From an uncultured Hyphomicrobiales bacterium (GTDB lineage: Bacteria > Pseudomonadota > Alphaproteobacteria > Rhizobiales > Xanthobacteraceae): a stretch of DNA of 18,193 nt. The stretch lies in NCBI GenBank assembly GCA_903891395.1, contig CAITEM010000497.1, forward strand, positions 1 to 18,193, read 5' to 3'. The stretch's first letter is position 1. Each line of letters opens with the position of its first letter. The translations under genes and the position numbers were made by a program. A model generated the notes under the pieces. The model made no database searches and was not told the DNA's origin. It saw only the letters and a program-made list of their open reading frames with translations. Shown here piece by piece: positions 14,911 through 18,193 of the stretch.

Positions 14911-16263
14911 TCAATGCGCGGCTTCGGTTTTCTTGGCCGGCGCACGCTTGGTGCCGCCGCCTTTGCCGCCGTTGTTCGACAACACGAAGTCGGCGATGCG
15001 CGGCGCGATTTCCGAACGGAAGCGCGAGCCGTTGAAGACGCCGTAGTGGCCGACGCCCGGCTGCAGATAATGCACCTTCATCGGGGCCGGGATGTTGGGG
15101 CAGAGCTTGTGGGTTGCTTCGGTCTGGCCGACGCCGGAAATATCGTCGTGTTCGCCTTCGACCGTCAGCAGCGCGACACGTTCGATCATGCCGGGATCGA
15201 TCATGCGGCCGCGATGCGTCATCTCGCCCTTCGGCAGCGAGTGCTTGATGAAGACGGTATCGACGGTTTGCAGATAGAACTCGGCAGACAGATCCATGAC
15301 CGCGAGATATTCGTCGTAGAAATCCTTGTGCTTCGCGGCGCTATCGCCGTCGCCCTTCACCAGATTGCGGAACAGTTCGCGATGCGCCTCGAGATGGCGG
15401 TCGAGATTCATCGACACGAAGCCGGAAAGCTGCAGGAAGCCCGGGTAGACGTCGCGCATGACGCCGGCATTCGGGAACGGCACCTTGGTGATGACGTGCG
15501 AGCGGAACCACTCCAGCCCGCGGCTTTCGGCGAGCTTGTTGACACCGTTCGGATTGACGCGGGTGTCGATCGGGCCGCCCATCAGCGTCATCGAATGCGG
15601 CACGTAAGGGTCCTTGTCGGCTTCCATCAGCGCGACCGCGGCCAGCACCGGCACCGACGGCTGGCACACCGCGATCATGTGACAGTCGCCGCCGAGGAAG
15701 TGCGAAATCGAGATGATGTAGTCGATATAGTCGTCGAGATCGAAGCGGCCTTCCGACACCGGTACCGAGCGCGCATTGCGCCAGTCGGTGATGTAGACGT
15801 CGTGATTGGGCAGGAAGGCTTCGACCGTGCCGCGCAGCAGCGTGGCGTAATGGCCCGACATCGGCGCGACGATGAGCAATTTGGGTTGAGGGCGGCGCGG
15901 CACATTGGTGAAAGCGCGCTCGAAATGCAGCAGGCGGCAGAACGGCCGCTCCCACACCGTGTTGATATGGACCGGCACGCGCTCGCCGCCGACCAAGGTG
16001 GAATCGATGTGCCATTCGGGCCGGCCGTAGCGGCGCGTCACGCGCTCGAACAGTTCGGCGGCGGCGGCGACCGACTTGCCGTACTGCGTGTGCGCGAAGG
16101 GGTTGGCCGGGTTCTTGAAGAACAGCTTTGTGGCGTCGGCGAAGGCGCGCGACGGATCAAGCGCGGCATGGCCCATTTCATAGAACCAGTACATCGGCGT
16201 CGCGAGCAGACTTGCACTGTCGCCGGGAAGCTTGGCTGCCCCGTCGAATTCTCCAATCGGCAT
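14911..16263 (-). CDS. phaZ: Intracellular polyhydroxyalkanoate depolymerase
   Basis: PhaZ mobilises stored polyhydroxybutyrate granules in the cytoplasm. The 450-residue protein has the full family profile: PMYWFYEMGHAALDPSRA near the N-terminus, RPQPKLLIVAPMSGHYATLL (124-143), and the lipase-box-like AVCQPSVP with Cys200 as the probable nucleophile. In this intracellular class a cysteine takes the place of the serine seen in secreted depolymerases. TVEGEHDDISGVGQTEATH supplies the acid (Asp373 or Asp374), and GVGHYGVFNGSRFRSEIAPR carries His406. There is no signal peptide, as expected. The last 20 or so residues (GGKGGGTKRAPAKKTEAAH) are a basic, low-complexity tail beyond the usual end. 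The ATG at 16263 has GGGGAC upstream; a later Met at residue 24 is possible but would remove conserved sequence. It is divergent from regB. Confidence 0.95.
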   Translation of the reverse strand: MPIGEFDGAAKLPGDSASLLATPMYWFYEMGHAALDPSRAFADATKLFFKNPANPFAHTQYGKSVAAAAELFERVTRRYGRPEWHIDSTLVGGERVPVHINTVWERPFCRLLHFERAFTNVPRRPQPKLLIVAPMSGHYATLLRGTVEAFLPNHDVYITDWRNARSVPVSEGRFDLDDYIDYIISISHFLGGDCHMIAVCQPSVPVLAAVALMEADKDPYVPHSMTLMGGPIDTRVNPNGVNKLAESRGLEWFRSHVITKVPFPNAGVMRDVYPGFLQLSGFVSMNLDRHLEAHRELFRNLVKGDGDSAAKHKDFYDEYLAVMDLSAEFYLQTVDTVFIKHSLPKGEMTHRGRMIDPGMIERVALLTVEGEHDDISGVGQTEATHKLCPNIPAPMKVHYLQPGVGHYGVFNGSRFRSEIAPRIADFVLSNNGGKGGGTKRAPAKKTEAAH

Positions 16264-16352
16264 CGGCTTATGTCCCCGGCCTATGCTGCACTGCGGCAGG
16301 CTGTCGCTTTTTGCTCATTGGGTCAACCTAGCGATAAGTCCTTGGCGTCCCG

Positions 16353-16382
16353 TTTACATCGTCCGAGGGCATTAAATATCGT
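16353..16382 (+). promoter_or_regulatory. Candidate promoter for the regB sensor kinase gene
   Basis: In the 187-base gap between the divergent phaZ and regB genes, TTTACA (16353-16358) and TATCGT (16377-16382) are 18 bases apart and match -35/-10 elements in five and four positions. The stretch 16370-16395 is the most AT-rich part of the gap. Transcription would start near 16389. This is suggestive only. I found no convincing operator, and no convincing promoter for phaZ beyond a lone TTGACC on the minus strand near 16327-16322. Confidence 0.28.
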
Positions 16383-16450
16383 TTATTTTCAGTAGTTCCC
16401 GCGCTCCCGCGGCGGAGCATTCCGCGCCGCATCGCGTTACAGTGACCACC

Positions 16451-17767
16451 ATGCCGAGGCCTGACCCTTCCGACACCCACCAACGCCGCAACGTGCGCCT
16501 CGACACGCTGGTGCGGCTGCGCTGGCTCGCCGTCATCGGCCAGACCACCGCGGTGCTGGTGGTCAATTACGGGCTGGATTTCGACCTGCCGCTCTATGCC
16601 TGTCTCGCCGTCATCACGCTGTCGGCCTGGCTCAACATCGCGCTGCGGCTACGCTTTCATCTGACGCAGCGGCTCGAGCCCGACCGCGCCGCCTGGCTGC
16701 TCGCCTTCGACATCGCCGAACTGGCGGGGCTGCTGTTCCTGACCGGCGGCCTGCAGAACCCGTTCGCCTTCCTGTTCCTCGGGCCCGTGCTGCTGTCGGC
16801 GACCGCGTTGCCGCCGCGTTTCACGCTGCTGCTCGGCGCTTTCGCCGTGGCCTGCGCCACCCTGCTGGTGTTCGTGCATTACCCGCTGCCGTGGGACAGC
16901 GACGACCCGCTGCAACTGCCGCCGATCTACATGATGGGCGTCTGGCTCTCGATCCTGCTCGCCATCGGCTTCATCGGCGTCTACGCTTGGCAGATCACCG
17001 AGGAAGCACGCCAGCTCAGCGACGCCTTGGCCGCGACCGAACTGGTGCTGGCGCATGAGCAGCATCTGTCGCAACTCGACGGTCTGGCAGCCGCCGCTGC
17101 CCACGAACTCGGCACGCCGCTGTCGACCATCTCGGTAATCGCCAAGGAACTGGAGAACGCGATTCCCGCCGACGCGCCGCACGGCGAGGACGTGCGTCTA
17201 CTGCGCGAACAGGCGGCGCGCTGTCGCGATATCCTGGCCAAGATCACGGAACTGTCGAGCGGCGAGCCGTTCGACCGCGTTCCGCTGACCGCACTGATCG
17301 AGGAAGTGGTGGCGCCGCATCGCGACTTCGGCGTCGCCATCGCCGTCGCCATGCCGGAGGACCGCGCCACCGAGCCGCTGGGCGCGCGCAATCCGGCGAT
17401 CCTCTACGGCCTCGGCAACATCCTGGAGAACGCGGTCGACTTCGCCCACGAGCGCGTCGATGTCGCCGCGCTTTGGACCGACGAGACGATCGACGTCACC
17501 ATCACCGACGACGGGCCGGGCTTTGCGTCGGAAATCCTGGCGCGCATCGGCGAGCCTTACGTCACCACCCGCCGCCGCACGCCGAACGCCAATGACGAGG
17601 AACCGAGCGGGCTGGGTCTGGGTTTTTTCATCGCCAAGACCCTGCTGGAGCGTTCCGGCGCCACACTCACGTTCGCCAATCGGACCCTGCCGGACCGGGG
17701 CGCCATCATCAAATTGCGCTGGCGAAGGGCCGATTTCGAACGTTCTTTGACCTTCGCCGGCACCTGA
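16451..17767 (+). CDS. regB: Redox-sensing histidine kinase RegB/ActS/PrrB
   Basis: This 438-residue membrane sensor kinase reads the redox state of the respiratory quinone pool and phosphorylates RegA/ActR. Six membrane segments (about 22-180) carry the RegB signature GGLQNPF at 99-105, the ubiquinone-sensing heptapeptide GGxxNPF. The dimerisation domain has AAAAAHELGTPLSTI with the phospho-accepting His218. Cys258 in EQAARCRDIL lies exactly 40 residues further, the spacing between His225 and the redox-active Cys265 of Rhodobacter RegB. The ATPase domain has the N box NILENAVDFA, DDGPGF (353-358) and GLGLGF (387-392). I used the ATG at 16451; a GTG at 16442 is in frame, and neither has a clear ribosome binding site, so initiation may depend on a short or absent leader. 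The regA-like gene follows after a palindromic gap. Confidence 0.94.
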   Translation: MPRPDPSDTHQRRNVRLDTLVRLRWLAVIGQTTAVLVVNYGLDFDLPLYACLAVITLSAWLNIALRLRFHLTQRLEPDRAAWLLAFDIAELAGLLFLTGGLQNPFAFLFLGPVLLSATALPPRFTLLLGAFAVACATLLVFVHYPLPWDSDDPLQLPPIYMMGVWLSILLAIGFIGVYAWQITEEARQLSDALAATELVLAHEQHLSQLDGLAAAAAHELGTPLSTISVIAKELENAIPADAPHGEDVRLLREQAARCRDILAKITELSSGEPFDRVPLTALIEEVVAPHRDFGVAIAVAMPEDRATEPLGARNPAILYGLGNILENAVDFAHERVDVAALWTDETIDVTITDDGPGFASEILARIGEPYVTTRRRTPNANDEEPSGLGLGFFIAKTLLERSGATLTFANRTLPDRGAIIKLRWRRADFERSLTFAGT

Positions 17768-17797
17768 CGGGCCTTATTTCGCCATTTTTACGCTGTG

Positions 17798-17824
17798 TTT
17801 ATACAGCCGCGCAGGCTATATAAA
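17798..17824. promoter_or_regulatory. Long imperfect inverted repeat between regB and regA (candidate operator or RNA hairpin)
   Basis: TTTATA-C-AGCC at 17798-17808 is mirrored by GGCT-A-TATAAA at 17814-17824 around a five-base centre (GCGCA). Ten of eleven arm positions pair, with one C/A mismatch. It sits in the 84-base gap between the kinase stop and the response regulator start, about 28 bases before the likely start codon. Its AT-rich ends could serve as promoter elements, and the dyad could bind a dimeric regulator, perhaps RegA itself. It has no trailing T-tract, so it is not a typical terminator. Function is inferred. Confidence 0.45.
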
Positions 17825-17851
17825 GCTTGGCTTAAAGGGCGGGTGAACAGC

Positions 17852-18193
17852 GTGGACATGGTCATTGGCGACATCGCCGAAGCGGCGGTGAAAATCGAGA
17901 TCCCCGGTGAGCGTTCGGTCCTGATCGTCGAGGACGACCGGTCGTTTCTGCAGCGGCTGGCCAAGGCGCTGGAGAGCCGCGGCTTTGCCGTGACCACCGC
18001 CGAATCGGTGGCCGACGGCCTGTTGCAGGTCGAGCGCGGCGCGCCGGCTTTCGCGGTGGTCGACATGCGGCTCGGCGACGGCAGCGGCCTCGACGTCATC
18101 TCGGCGCTCAAGCGGCGTCGACCCGATGCTCGCGGCATTGTTCTTACCGGCTACGGCAACATCGCCACCGCCGTCACCGCGGTAAAGCGCGGG
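17852..18193 (+). CDS. regA: Response regulator RegA/ActR/PrrA (partial, C-terminus beyond right edge)
   Basis: The first 114 codons of a response regulator are visible and the frame stays open to the window end. The receiver domain begins at RSVLIVEDDRSFLQRLAKAL with the acidic pair at 28-29. The phosphate-accepting aspartate is Asp71 in AVVDMRLGDGSGLDV, and the switch threonine is in GIVLTGYGNIATAVTAVKRG. This is the characteristic RegA/ActR sequence, and the Fis-type DNA-binding domain should lie just past the edge. With the RegB-type kinase before it, the two form a redox-responsive pair controlling respiration, nitrogen and carbon fixation, or related genes in different species. The start is uncertain: a GTG at 17843, a GTG at 17852 or an ATG at 17858. 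I prefer 17852 because GGCGGGTGA lies at a suitable distance upstream. Confidence 0.92.
   Translation, partial: MDMVIGDIAEAAVKIEIPGERSVLIVEDDRSFLQRLAKALESRGFAVTTAESVADGLLQVERGAPAFAVVDMRLGDGSGLDVISALKRRRPDARGIVLTGYGNIATAVTAVKRG

Noticed and set aside
14212..16395. A 727-codon plus-strand open frame across the metallopeptidase and phaZ genes
   Set aside because: It spans two well-supported minus-strand genes and the gap between them, and its product is low-complexity Arg/His/Asp-rich sequence with no family resemblance. It is a shadow of high-GC codon use.
1..18193. Defence system, toxin-antitoxin pair, CRISPR array, RNA gene or phage remnant
   Set aside because: Gaps are short and were read on both strands; no repeat-spacer pattern, tRNA-like fold or small toxin-like gene was found.

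Overview
This 18.2 kb window is high-GC, gene-dense DNA that looks like an alphaproteobacterial chromosome, most likely order Hyphomicrobiales (Rhizobiales), in or near the Bradyrhizobium / Xanthobacteraceae / Pseudolabrys group. That placement rests on remembered protein families: a rhizobial-type GlnD, a RegB/ActS-RegA/ActR redox two-component pair, an intracellular PHA depolymerase of the type seen in Bradyrhizobium, a Bug/TctC binding protein, and a palindromic repeat of the GTCATTCCGGG type. No database search was possible. I see no rRNA, tRNA, CRISPR array, transposase, prophage gene or attachment site.

Layout. (1) 1-449, minus: the N-terminal part of a sulfonate/nitrate/taurine-type ABC substrate-binding protein, cut by the window edge. 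A promoter-like region separates it from glnD. (2) 669-5385, plus: glnD (PII uridylyltransferase), a beta-hydroxyacid dehydrogenase whose ATG overlaps the glnD stop, and a TctC-family binding protein with a GTG start whose ribosome binding site lies in a hairpin. (3) 5386-6363, minus: a Gfo/Idh/MocA oxidoreductase that ends directly against the TctC gene, divergent from a small carboxymuconolactone decarboxylase-family gene (6470-6853, plus). (4) 6857-6939: a palindromic repeat. (5) 10525-6951, minus: a tight three-gene operon with an FAD aromatic hydroxylase (TTG start), a 4,5-dihydroxyphthalate decarboxylase-like protein with no signal peptide, and a secreted SsuA/NMT1-type binding protein. 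(6) 10701-12839, plus: a class A penicillin-binding protein, whose stop codon overlaps that of the convergent next gene. (7) 16263-12836, minus: phaZ, a YgjP/SprT-like metallopeptidase and a Bcr/CflA MFS exporter. (8) 16451 to the right edge, plus: regB/actS sensor kinase and the start of regA/actR.

Reading. Housekeeping and regulatory genes (glnD, the PBP, phaZ, regB-regA) flank about 7 kb of small-molecule catabolism genes (3494-10525). The catabolic genes resemble aromatic-acid or carboxylate modules, but substrates cannot be fixed from sequence. The oddest feature is four solute-binding-protein-fold genes from three families with no permease or ATPase gene anywhere in view. The fourth of these (7939-8925) is probably a cytoplasmic enzyme rather than a transporter part. 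Redox (RegB/RegA), nitrogen (GlnD) and carbon-storage (PhaZ) functions lie in one neighbourhood. No clearly novel defence or mobile system is visible.

No stretch longer than 300 bases lacks a gene. The main gaps are 450-668, 6364-6469, 6854-6950, 10526-10700, 16264-16450 and 17768-17851, and anything seen in them is listed.
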